DNA of 64,000 nt from Trichoplax sp. H2 (lineage: Eukaryota > Placozoa > Uniplacotomia > Trichoplacea). Shown in pieces: positions 25,801 through 38,400 of the stretch. The DNA lies in contig NOWV01000168.1 in the NCBI GenBank assembly GCA_003344405.1, positions 62,001 to 126,000 on the forward strand, given 5' to 3'. How positions within the stretch are numbered: position 1 is the stretch's first letter; each line of letters starts with the position of its first letter. A program made the position numbers and the translations under genes. The notes below the pieces were generated by a model, which was not told the DNA's origin, searched no databases, and saw only the letters and a program-made list of their open reading frames with translations.

Positions 25801-28800
25801 AACCATTAGATCTTGTTTGCATAACTTTATTATTTTATCTCCATTAGATGTGTAACTTCAAAACTTATATTTAAAGCTTCAAGATGGACTAATTTTATTG
25901 TTGTACGATAAACGAATTGCTTTAATAGATTAATGCCATCGGAATACTAACCCTTGCATTATGCTTTAAGTTCGGGGCTACTAAATTTCAATTAGTTACT
26001 GATTTTGCACTTTCTTCGACTTGATAGTGACACAATTTAAGCTAGCAGGAGAATGAAACATTAGCTAAGGTCTGACTTTTCCAACTTATCATGAAAGTAA
26101 TCCTTGAAACTAACAGATTTAAAGCATAGCCTCAGATCATCCGACTCATGAAATGTATAAGGCCATAATTCCCAAATATCCACCCTTTAAATAAAATTTA
26201 AGCTTGTATGATGCATATCAGCGATTATTATCTTGAGGTCAATGTGATCAACTTCTCTACTGTATTGAAATTTATGAACTAGGTACCAATCATTGATATT
26301 GCACCGTGTGCATAAAGTACTTCGCTACTGAGTAGAGTAATTTTAACTACAATTCGTCTCTTGTATTCCTGTTAAATGCATTTAAACTAAATTACAATCA
26401 CGTAGGATCATAATCGTTCATTAATCGTGTATGTTACAACGCTATCGTTTAAAGATTTTCCTTCTATTAATTTTCATGACTAAGTTTATAATATTCTGCG
26501 AGAAAGATTACCGCATAATCTTGTTTTAGAATATCAATAATTAATAATCTGCACTGCATTGAATTAAGTTATCAGATACATATAAAGAATATTATACAAC
26601 GGATACTATCATTAATGTTCGTTTCAGCAATTTACATAAAATTAATTAGCAAGTTTATCTCTGTTCTGATAATCTTTCCAAGGAATTGTAAACGAAATGT
26701 TGCAGTGGTAAAATTATTTTCAAATTCTGATGTTGAATTCCGTCATAGCCTACGGTATGGCTTAGCAATTTTCAATTATAATACATTATACTACTTAGCA
26801 GTAGTTTACGTAAACTATCAAGAAGGAAAATATCCACGTATACATCCTAAAATCCTTATAAGTATGATTTCGGAATGAGATCTATCATTTATTATAGTTA
26901 AATTTGTATTTGAAAAAATTTTTCTCATGGCAAACTGACATGATATTATAGTAATGCTATGAATAATATCAAATTCGATTCCATCAAAATCTTATAATTT
27001 GCGAAAAATATGCATCTTATCCGTAACGTTTGCAAAGAACAAATAATTATTTAATGGTTGACAATGTATTCATAAAATTGAGAAGACAGTTTTAGTCTGC
27101 TTAGCAGTTAATTATTGTCGCCGCTTCTTCCGTATTTCCTACATTCAGTTCTATATCTTTGACATTTTTAGATATTAAATAGAATCATGATAGAAATCGA
27201 CTGACATATTGCGGAACTATATAACTTAGTCGTCGATATATTAATCAATTAAATATTACTTCGATCTATTATAATAGTCTATCATTGTTATAATGTCTGC
27301 CGCACATTTTCTTCATTCTAAGCAATGGAACAATGACATATTTCAAGACCTATATTGTGCTTAAAACAATTATTAGATTAATTGTACAGATATTAAAATA
27401 GAAAATTTACTTGATCGCTTCATTTAAAATTCTATCTTCTCATGTAATACTACACTTGCTATCATGCTCATTATGATCGTTTGAATCTATAAGACTAATG
27501 GGAGAAAAGTTACTTTGTGTTAATAACCCAAAATTACTTCTCCTTCGTTCTGCCTGATTCAGTTTATGAGCCAGACATCTCTTCAATACCGATATTATGC
27601 TCGATCTGATCGTAGAACTGTAACAATTACATAAATAGATCTAAAAAGATTCCATCAACACTTTCAGACTATAGTTGTAGCTATAGCTACGCGAAATTAC
27701 GCCAACGTCTTTGATGAGCTTCGATTCAGCACACACTATTAAGTTATTTAAAGCTATACCGGATACTTTCTAATACAGATATTATATTAAACAAATTAAT
27801 GACTTTTTACCTATCATGAACAAATGTTATAGGGGAAAAAATTACCTAAGGAACCAATTGCTTTAATTCACCGATATAATTTTAAGTCTACTTTCCTTGA
27901 ATTAAAAAAATCACATCATTCAGTGAAAACAATGCGCTTAACATGGCTATTACATTCTATCAAATTATCATCATAGCCAAGATGATATATGCAATAGCAA
28001 AATAATCGTTGTCGAACCGATTCTTCAATTCATAGCTGCAATTATAGCCTCTACTATAAATTTGTGATTCTAAGCTTATCTAAAGATACTGATATTTTGC
28101 AATATTGGTTCTATGCTCAATTAAGCTACTATCATGCACATGCTGGAAGGCGTATAAAGATAAATATCTAAGAGATCAATTTCAACTCGTAGCTATTATA
28201 ACTTCCCTTTTTCTAAATTATTAACTCTGGATTTATTTAACAGTAATAATGCATTTCGATATGAATCTCATACTCAATTCAATTATCATAGCCGCACCAA
28301 TGCGTATAATGAAGAATCACTCTTTAATTGATTACAGAAATTTAATCCGTAATTATGATCACCTGCTCTACTCAAATTTTATCCTTTATCATTTAATTAT
28401 AACGATACCCTCAGCATGGATGTAATGCTCGACCCAATTATCATTATGGCCATGTGATATACATATAATTGAAAAATAATTTCGATCAAAAAAGTGGATC
28501 ATTTCCACCCAAGGCAATGATTCCTTGCTTGTTCCCAAATTGGTAATTTCTAATTCGCTTAATAATTTGGACGCCTTTTCATGGTGGGGTTAACTATAGT
28601 GCTTTATAACGCAGATTATAACTATTGTTATCTAAAATATTATATTTAAAGTAATTATCGTCATCACCTTTTTGATCTACATGATAAAATAGTAATTATA
28701 ATTGTTATTTAATAATATATTATTTCAGCTCATAGCAGAAATCTAGAAGTATAGTCATCTAGAATATTTCGATCGTTGTAGCAGTTATCGTTTCGATCTA

Positions 28801-28990
28801 TATGAAGTTAATTATTATTTTAGTAATGAATAATATAACGAGTAATAAGGAAGGGAATTTGTATTTAATGGTGAATAATTTTACTACACAATAGCAATCT
28901 ATAATTCTAAGGATCTCTTTTAGATCTCCTATTTTAATTTTGCATTAATTGGGTAATCATTGCAATATCAGAGTACGCTATATAGTATAA
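19801..28990. other. Long AT-rich non-coding stretch with faint repeat echoes
   Basis: No supported gene lies on either strand; open frames here are under 90 codons with no family likeness. Visible structure is weak: echoes of the 135-bp family to about 22 kb; a pair near 24965 and 25045 sharing GCCTATATTTTA; and recurring A(A/T)TTATCAT(C/T)ATAGCC-like blocks at 27.9-28.5 kb. One less AT-rich open stretch at about 24.50-24.64 kb is given as a finding. MOB4 to RasGEF spacing of 27 kb is large compared with the compact left end of the window. Confidence 0.5.
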
Positions 28991-29000
28991 TAGTATTATG

Positions 29001-29168
29001 TTGACATGGAATAGGAAACTGTCGTAGAAATATATGTACTATTAACACATAGTCGATTTGTAAAATCGATTTAGAGCGTATTGTTGTTGACATGGAATAG
29101 GAAACTGTCATGGAAATACTAGTACAATCAATACATTTAGACGATATGCAATATCGATTTAGAGCGCA
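29001..29168 (+). repeat. Tandem duplication of an 86-bp unit
   Basis: Copy 1 starts at 29001 and copy 2 at 29087. Both begin TTGACATGGAATAGGAAACT and end near ATCGATTTAGAGCG, with scattered substitutions between. The two copies are clearly more alike than most repeats in this intergenic block, so this is a younger duplication. Confidence 0.9.
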
Positions 29169-32100
29169 AAATTGAATGATTTACGCTTTAACTTAGAGGA
29201 AGTTGCCAGGAAGAAATAATAAAGGCAATCGTCGTCATCAAGCCTTTGGCATATCGCCAACCTATTCACATTGAATAAGATTACGATTTTTATACATTAT
29301 CGCTATTGTAGTGAACATGTACGTATTGATATTATTGATGAGTAATTGAAATTCAGTTCTTTCATTTACCGCGGTACCATTCTGATAGAGACGAAGAAGG
29401 AAAGAGTCAAATAAATAGGGTAGTATAAAAGTTGAATAGAGAATGTAGCAGGTGCAAGGCACCAGTCATTCACAAACGCGATCAGCCAGCCAACTTAGTA
29501 TAGATCTATCTCAAAAATATTCATCAACGTTTATTTATATTCTCCACACGGTAGATTAAAAAAGTAGATATTGAAAAAACAACAGACACTATAGAATCTA
29601 CCAATTAGAATGGACAATATATTTACAATAATATTATTACAGGCCGCCCTTTCTTATGGCGATGATGAATCATGCTGAATATTAAATTGAAATTTTCACC
29701 GACACTATGACGACGCAAGAGGAAATAATCATCTTCTTAGCTTTCATATCATTCTTCGACTTGAATTTTTTCATATTAATTTCACAATCTACAAAATATA
29801 GCAGGAAAAGAAAGTATGTACTTTAATGAGTGACTCGAATATAATAATGACCGCTCTATGCTTTTATTTATGTTCATGCTAAGTTAAGAAATATTAATGG
29901 TAGAGTTTATTATTATAGTCCGAAAATTTATAAATTATAGGTCATCAAATATCTACTTGCTCTTACCAAGGCATAATATAAGCTTAATTATGTCCATCAG
30001 ATTCTTATACCTAAATTTTAACAAGTCATCTTTTCTGAATAACTTACCTTTAATGTAGTAGACGATAATTTCACTTCGATTTAGTTCGAATATCTTTCCC
30101 AGTCTTACTAATTTACGAGTATATATGATACAAGTGATCATAAGCAGTAATGGCATTTTTCAATAAAGTTAAAGCTAACTATAAATAATTACAAGATTTA
30201 TGTAGCAGGTAAAGCTTTGACTAACTTTAATGGATTCTTAATCTTTAAATTACGTGACTTATGATATAGCGAGTGTTTCCATTTTTTTATTCAGAATTTT
30301 TAGTAATAAGGTAGACGATACCCAGAAAAATATTACAATAGTATTTAAAATTAACATAAGCCACCGCCATTAGTCTGTGATATTATTAGTCAAGGTTTCA
30401 CTCGACAACACTATCGAACCAAATTCAGAAGTAACTAAAGAAAAACATACGGTATGAATCCTAAAATGTCGTTCTGATCATTTCTATTATTGTACATTGC
30501 ATTCTAGATCGAATTATTATCTCCTCAGCACTACCTAATTTCTAGCATTCGTTGTAATACTCATCAGCATCAAATTATCAAGTATTTCCAGATATATTGA
30601 GTAAGTAGCTATGTAAAATTCTAATTTTAGTACGATAAAAAAGTAAATTGAATTGAAATTTCCGATTAAATGGAAAGCAGACCTAATGAGACCGGTTTAG
30701 CTAGTAAATACTGATTCTGAAATGCATCTTATGCCAAGCACCATGCTATTTACTTGACATTCATATATCTAGATATGACTAAACTGCCCGATTTACGGCA
30801 CTAAATCGCTATTTTGTAGGGGTCCTTAGCCCAGTAGGCAGAGATTTCATTTAAAGTTTCTTTTATGGGTAGTAGTAGCATCGTCAATTAATTAAATTAT
30901 ATGTCAACTACAGAGTTATATCTGCTAGGAGGTTTTTAATATCGAAGATGATCCAAGATCAAGTTTTAATAACATTTTTATCTTTATCCATTCTTAATAT
31001 TATCTACTTGAGGTGTAAAAAGGGAACTATAGTAATTTAACTTGTTGGTAAGTAGAACCATATTCGTCCTACAGAAAGTTATAGTTGGTCTTTTTTTGTT
31101 ACTTTTCTTAACCTTAATCACTAGCTGATAGCTATAAAATCATAATTGATGCAAATCATTATAAAAAGTAAATTGCGAGCTTTTTATTTGATGTTATACT
31201 GCTATACTCGTTTAATTACGATCACAACTGAGTTGATGTTGCCATCTGCAACACAGTAACTCAACGGGTATTCAACAGCATATAATAAGAAATGATAACT
31301 AGAATAGTTGCAAACAGTCAATGCTCTATGTTGTTACATATGAGATGTTATCTGAACGAATATTCAGGTAAAATACTGATCATAAATTATCTCAATCTTA
31401 ATATTGTAACGCTTTTAGGAACGTAGAATGTTCATTGCGCTTGAAAATTTACCAATGTTATTACTCTGATTTCATCAGTCACTAGAAAATTGAAAAATGG
31501 GTTAAAATTCAAATCAGAAATTTATATCTTGATCAGCTCCATAGTAGAATGAAATAAATGTAATAGGCCTTTAGTCGTTAGAAAAATTATTCAACAAAAT
31601 ATGAAATAAGACTTCATGATTTTGATTAGTTATATAGTAAAATAGATACAATAAGCACTTAATCACCTGGAAAATAATTAATCAACAAAAATATAAGTCC
31701 GAAATTTATAATCAGATCAACAAAAAGATAAATTAGATGTAACGGATTATAGCTATACTTGTATTGTTGTGCCCCTCAGGAGTATCAATATCAACGATAC
31801 TTCAGTTATAGCCAAGATCGGTTTTCAATTCATATTCTACTATTAATAGACATAGAAGCTTCCTGCTTAATTAGCTACAATTTAGAGATCGTAAGCCTTA
31901 ACTGTATTTAGATAAGCATTAAAAATTAGCTGTTTTAAATACTAGACGATGCTTTTTATTCTAATACGGCTCTCTGGGATAGTATGAAATATTAATTGAT
32001 TAATTGCTTTCATTTATGGGATCAGTAAAATATTATGCTATTAATCCTTTAAATACCGTAATAGATTATACATATTATTCACTTCACTTTATTGCTTCAA

Positions 32101-35100
32101 AATTATGCTAATCTCGTTGGTTTAATAGCAATTTAGAGTATCAATTGTTGACCAAACTTGGAGCAGGAGAATAGAATAACATTACATAAATATAACATTG
32201 TCTCGCTTAACTTGAGATATCAAAATTATAGCACGTCTCAGCCTTGGCAAATGATGCCAATATCTGACTATTTCAGGAAAGTTGTTTAATACTTATGATA
32301 AAATCATTTATTAATACTATTCACAATCCATAGTACAAGTAAAATAGATATAAAACAAATAGCTTATGCTTGAATATCATTATATTATTACAAGCTTACC
32401 AATATTTAAACTGTAATTTTCATCAATTTTGAAAGGATATCTTCATAATTAATTATCATAATCTGTGGATATGCTGGAGAATAAAACTGAAAAGGCAATC
32501 TTATAGCTGTGATATTTGCTGAAGTGTAAAAAATACTGTAATTTATTTAATATTTTGAATTTTGAGGACTAACAAACTTTATAATAATATTAGTTGGCTA
32601 TAAAATTTATCAAGTTTCATTAATACTTGTGATATGTCAGTCTTCGGACATAATTTTAGAGAATATTATCAAACAGTATACATTAAACTCTAACAAGATG
32701 ACAAATAAATCATAACTTGTACTAAATTAGCTAATTAGCTAATTATTTAGTTTCATAATTTCAAATAACATCTTTTAAATTATGATTACTTATCTAAATA
32801 GGTCAAATATCTTAGAAAAGCCCCATTACATCATTTCTACAATATGTACTTTTAAATGATGTAATACGATGTTGTTTTCTTAAATTATAATATGATTAAA
32901 ATAGAACATTTAATTAAAAATTAGCATTCAATCCAAGGATTACTATTTAAAGAATAATGAGTTTAAGTTAAAGATTCTTATATTGCTCCTTTGATCATAA
33001 AATTGATTAAAGTAAGCATGAAAATTAAAGAGTTAAGTGCAGTTTTACAAGTCTTTATGATATAGTAATATAATTTTTGGATTCTAAAAGTTTAAATATT
33101 TCTTCGACTATGAATAATATTGGAATGTTATATTTAAAGATTACTAATTAATATAATTAATTCTAATTATGTAATTACGTAATGTAATGAATATTTATTT
33201 GGATGTTAACGTTTCAGTAAACTAAACTAAGGTAGTGACCGGCAACATTATGCGGTAGATAAAACTCCTCAATTAATGGCAGTAAAAAACAATAGTAGTA
33301 TCATGATTTCTAGGTTGCTGTAATAGCCATGATGTCACAATACAATAAATTTATAGTGCTAATTATTAATCGCTTAGGTTTATAGTTGGTTTTTAAAAAG
33401 CTATTCTTAGCATTATATTTACATCATGTCGGATCATTGCTAGCATTCAGATCTTTCCGAGAACTAAATTATTAGTCTGTTCAAATGCTATATGACAATT
33501 TATGTTCGTAACTAGCGGCTCTAGTTTATTTGGAATGTCGGTTTGAAATTGTATTAAACCATTACTACTTCCAGTACATCTTAAATGATTTGAAAGCAAT
33601 AGTCTTTAACTAACCTAATTAGCTAATTAGATAATATTTAATCGCTTTATATTCATAACCAATGACTAGAATTCATTCTTGGTTATAGTTTACATAATAC
33701 CCTATCGTTAGTACTATCGTATTCTTCAATTTGCTTACCTATTTGTTCAATTCCTATCTGATCATATTACAATTACGATAACGTCTATTATAATTATAAG
33801 AGTATAATCTTGATAATATTTTAAAACTAGGTCGTATGATAAACCATTATTTCTATCCATTTTTACTGATTTATTTAAAATCTACCCTCATTCCATTTAT
33901 CCAAATATTGAAATTGTTTCCCAGTTATACACTACATTTGAGGCGGATATTATTCGAAGATGTACTATACTACGAAATATACTTTATCGTAAATATACTT
34001 ATTCTAACAGATCTAATTATCACATATTCGTAATTAGCATCTACAATTTATTCTTGGTAAGAATTTAGAATTTTTCTCGTATCATTTGCTATCTACCTAT
34101 TTTTTTTACTTCTTAATTGATATAAAAATAGATCTTTAATTTAATTCTCAAATGGTATTTAATTGTTTTATAGTCTTGATTATTACTTACAGATGAGTCT
34201 TGATGCACATATTATCTGACAACATACCTTATTACGAGTATGCATACTCTTCTATTCCAATGACGATATATCAAGCTACTTATTTAAAAGAAGTTTAATT
34301 GTTTTATATTCATAACTAGCAGCTATAATTTATTGCTGAAATTTTTACTTATCACACGCTATATTCTTACTAGTCATCAGAATTTCCAGTTTAATATGAA
34401 ATAGACTCTCATTCGAAGTCTCCAATGATATTTAAAAGTTATATGTCCATAATTGGTACCCATAATATAATTTTCCTCTGTCTTTTTTAATTGATGTAGA
34501 TACTGATCGTCTCTTGCTATTTCAATATGAGATTGTTTTCAATTCATGATTAACTTACATCCATAATTTTGTCTACGGACTTGAAGATTCATTGCATACC
34601 ATAGCTTTTCTCTTGTGCCTATTATATATAAATTATGTCCTCAATCGATCTCTATCCAAATAATATTATCTTAAGGATAATAGATACGGTTGTTTTTATT
34701 AAATAGGATAATATCGAACTGCTCGACTTCCTCAATCCTAGAAAAATTTCTTTGTTATTTAAATTGACAAATTATCTCAACGTTGATATTCAGCAGTAAT
34801 ACGATTTTTATATTCTTTCATGTCAGTTGCTTTAATTTACATTTGTATAGATGTTTACTATTTTACAAAATAGCCTTGAATCTTTTATTATCTAAGTATT
34901 GATGATACAGACAACAAATGTCCTTTGGTTCCAAATAATATACCGAGCGATAATCAACATTGAACCTTAAGGGGTTAAAAATAAAATATAAGGCTGCCCT
35001 GTTATTCAATCCTCGTTAGGAATTTCACACTTAACGTAAAAATAACAGCCATCACAATCATTAATATAATAAATCAAACTCGTAGTTAATATTCATTTTG

Positions 35101-35391
35101 ATGACTGATCAATAAAGTGTAATGTTTTGACTTTACCCTTTCTTTTAAAATTCAACATTCTATACTATTTAAATCAATACTATCGTGTTTTAAGATAATC
35201 GGGTAGGAATAAACTGCGTTATTTTGTCTTATTTGTTTAGTTTTATCTCATTCTCATATTGGAATCATTTACAATCATTTTACAGTATTGCAGACAGAAA
35301 TTGCTTAAAGTAGAAACTACCTACTTATCGCCAATCAGCTAAGTTCAATTAATACTATCCTCTCTTTCATTCGTAGAGCTTATCGAACTAG
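29169..35391. other. AT-rich non-coding DNA up to the RasGEF gene
   Basis: No exon is recognised. There are palindromic TTAGCTAA words near 32729 and 33617, a tRNA-like A-box at 30826-30845 without a B-box, and loosely recurring TTTATATTCATAAC blocks near 33646 and 34305. The promoter of the long RasGEF transcript should be at the right end, but no core element can be placed with confidence. Confidence 0.5.
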
Positions 35392-35427
35392 TAGGAAAAA
35401 CAATCGGTTAAACATCTAGAAATTAAC

Positions 35428-38400
35428 ATGGCTGCAAGTTTACCGATGGAAAAGGATCCAAAGCAAGCATTAGAAGTTTATCGACAATGGAAAGACCAAG
35501 GCACTAATGAATCATGTTCTATCGGCCAATTAATAACTCAACGCCGTTCTGCAGTTATTTATGAAGATTTTATTCCTATTTGCCAAGATTTACTTGATTT
35601 CTGTCAATTATGTTATAAAAGCTTAACAGATGATTGCCAAATTAATTCAAGTTATTATCAACCGAGAGTCAACAAAATTATTCAATTAATAGAAGAGCTA
35701 TATCGGATTATGCTAAATTTATGCCAAGTAGAGCAAGCCATTCTTCAAATTCAACAGGAAAATTCTGCGGCAGCAATCGATCTACAAGCAGTAGCATTAC
35801 TAAAAGATCACAAAGATACTGATAGCGTTCCGTGGGGTAAGAAAACGTTGAAATATATCATGGATAGAATCTAATTATATTCAGTCGTTTTTACTTTCGT
35901 TTTAGCGATCTTTCCGGAAATTTATGATCCGATGCAATTTTTGTTTTTTGTTACCAATATAGCTGCTTTGATAACTGAGTAAAGGACTAACTAATAATAA
36001 TGCTATTACTCCAATCTTATCAATCAAGTTTTACGATTATAGTTTATTAGGATTATTTAAATACCGAGAAAAGAATTCGATGAGTCTATCTTAATTGTAT
36101 CTCCAACTAAATCGAACTTTATAAAACCCATTTTCTTGATTCGTATATCAGCTTTACATACTAACTTAGAATTAATTTATGTAATGGAATTTCAACGAGA
36201 TAGAAATGATGCAATTCATCATCAACAGTCTAGTATTTATTGATTATGGGACTGTCTAATTTTTATTGATTAACTTTAATGCTGGCCTTTTTTACCCTTT
36301 ATAAGATTGCTCAACAATCTCCCAAAATTCTATCGATCAAAGAACCTTAATCAGAATTAACATAGACTCTTAATTTCCTATATTAAATCCCATATTGTAT
36401 TTTTTGTATGCAAAATTATTGTTGTAAAGTTGTTTAAACTCCTACTTTTAGTTCAAAATTGATTAGCATTGTACTAGTTCTGGCTGATATATTGAAGATA
36501 CAGCGGTAATATAAGTTTCCTGTAGGACTAGAAAAACTATTTTACGAATAGATTAGAGAATATAGATGTGAATGAAAGGTAGGTTGTTAATTTATTCCAT
36601 TAATTTTGAACTTACTTAGCTGATATCCATTTTAATGTAAACGAGTGACTTATCAAATAATAACTTTTTTAAATAGTGAAAATTTTATTTATTAATAAGC
36701 TCAGAGCTATATGGTGATTTATTCCAACCCTTTACAGTATAAATTGAGTAAATGGCTAAGGCATTAAAAGATAGCATAAGAATCCAGAATAGTTCACACA
36801 ATGTCATAAAATTGGTGTCAATATACACTAAAATGATTAACTAAAAAGGATTAAGTTTGCACTTTACTTTTGGTAGGTGTTAAGCTATATAATTTATCAT
36901 CGTTTATCACAAAAATGACTGGTACTAAAGGGAATCTTATGGATTAGCATAAATATCAGGTGGAATTTGTGTCCGATATACTAAAAGAATCCAATCCAAT
37001 CTGGTTCATTTATCACTTTATACATCATATGTGTTTACGCATCGTAGAAATCGATAAAATTTCTCTATTGCTGGCTAGCACAGATTCTAACTAGTAAGGC
37101 TTAAATATCTCCTAAAATTACTGCATATCTGAATAAATTCAGCAGAATTTCCCTATTACAGAGATAGATATAGGATTGAATTGAGTGCACTACTTATAAA
37201 TTACCGACAAAGAATATTCTAATAAAAAATCTACGAAGTTTTTCCTGCTGCCGACATGACACTAGATTAAATCTAATAAGCACTGCTTGAAATCTCAGAG
37301 AGTTAAGGATTGATGGAAATGATATTTGATCACTCACATAGAATATCAAATAATTAGACAAAGTTAAGGATTAATTGATCGTTGATTAATAATTTCATAG
37401 ATATACAACTTTACGTGTATTTTAAAAGGTTAAATTTTGTGTAGATATATCTATTTCCCTCGTTTTATTTATTACTACTTCCGAATAAGTCTAACGGAGC
37501 TTCCTATTACAGATATTGATATAGGACTGAATTTAGTATATTACAATACTTATGAATTACTGATAAGGAATATCGTAAATAAAATCCATAAAGCTTTCCC
37601 ACTGATTACATAGCAATGATGGCATTGGATTAAATCTAGTATGCGTTTCCTGAAATTCTTAACGGTTAAGGGTTGATTGTTCAATAATTATAATTAGACG
37701 AAGTTAAGGATTAAACGATCGTTGATTAATAACCTCCTAGGTGAACAACTTTGTTTTAAAGGTTCAATTTTATGTAGAGCCATTTCACTTCTCTAGTTGC
37801 ATTTACTGCTACTTTATGCTTCAGGCAATAATTGAATAATTACTTAACATTATTAAAAATATTAGAATAGAAAATAAACGGAATAAATGGTAGGTCTTTA
37901 GTTCTAGCATTCGAGTAATGAATCTAATAAAGTTGTAAAGGTATAACATATAATTATAATATGGTTGCAAATTGATTACTCTTTCATGAATTCTGTGATG
38001 ACTATGACAATATTATGCTATAGTCTCCTTAACTATCAGATCTTTCCATAATCTACTATTATTACGGAAGGCTCTAATCTATTGTAGCCTAACTCCTTGT
38101 TAGATATTCTACGCCAATAATTGATATTTTATATTGTTATATACTGCATCTTCGTGGAGCTTTTATATTGTTGGATATCCTGTCATGGGCACCAGGTCAT
38201 CTTAATTACAGTTTTCTGATTGACATAAAGTACATAGAATAATCTATTGCTGTATAAGTACAGATAAATTCCTTTAGGAATATCCCATTAAGCGTTGGAG
38301 ATTATGATAATTTATTATGGTATATAAATTGATGGATAAATATTGCTATCTCTTATGAAGCTAACAATTGCATCCTGATCTACGATATCGATGAAGGTTA

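Noticed and set aside
8051-35427. CRISPR array, operon or bacterial mobile system in the repeat block
   Set aside because: Repeat units are 90-200 bp, diverged and contiguous without unique spacers, and the flanking genes are intron-bearing animal-type genes.
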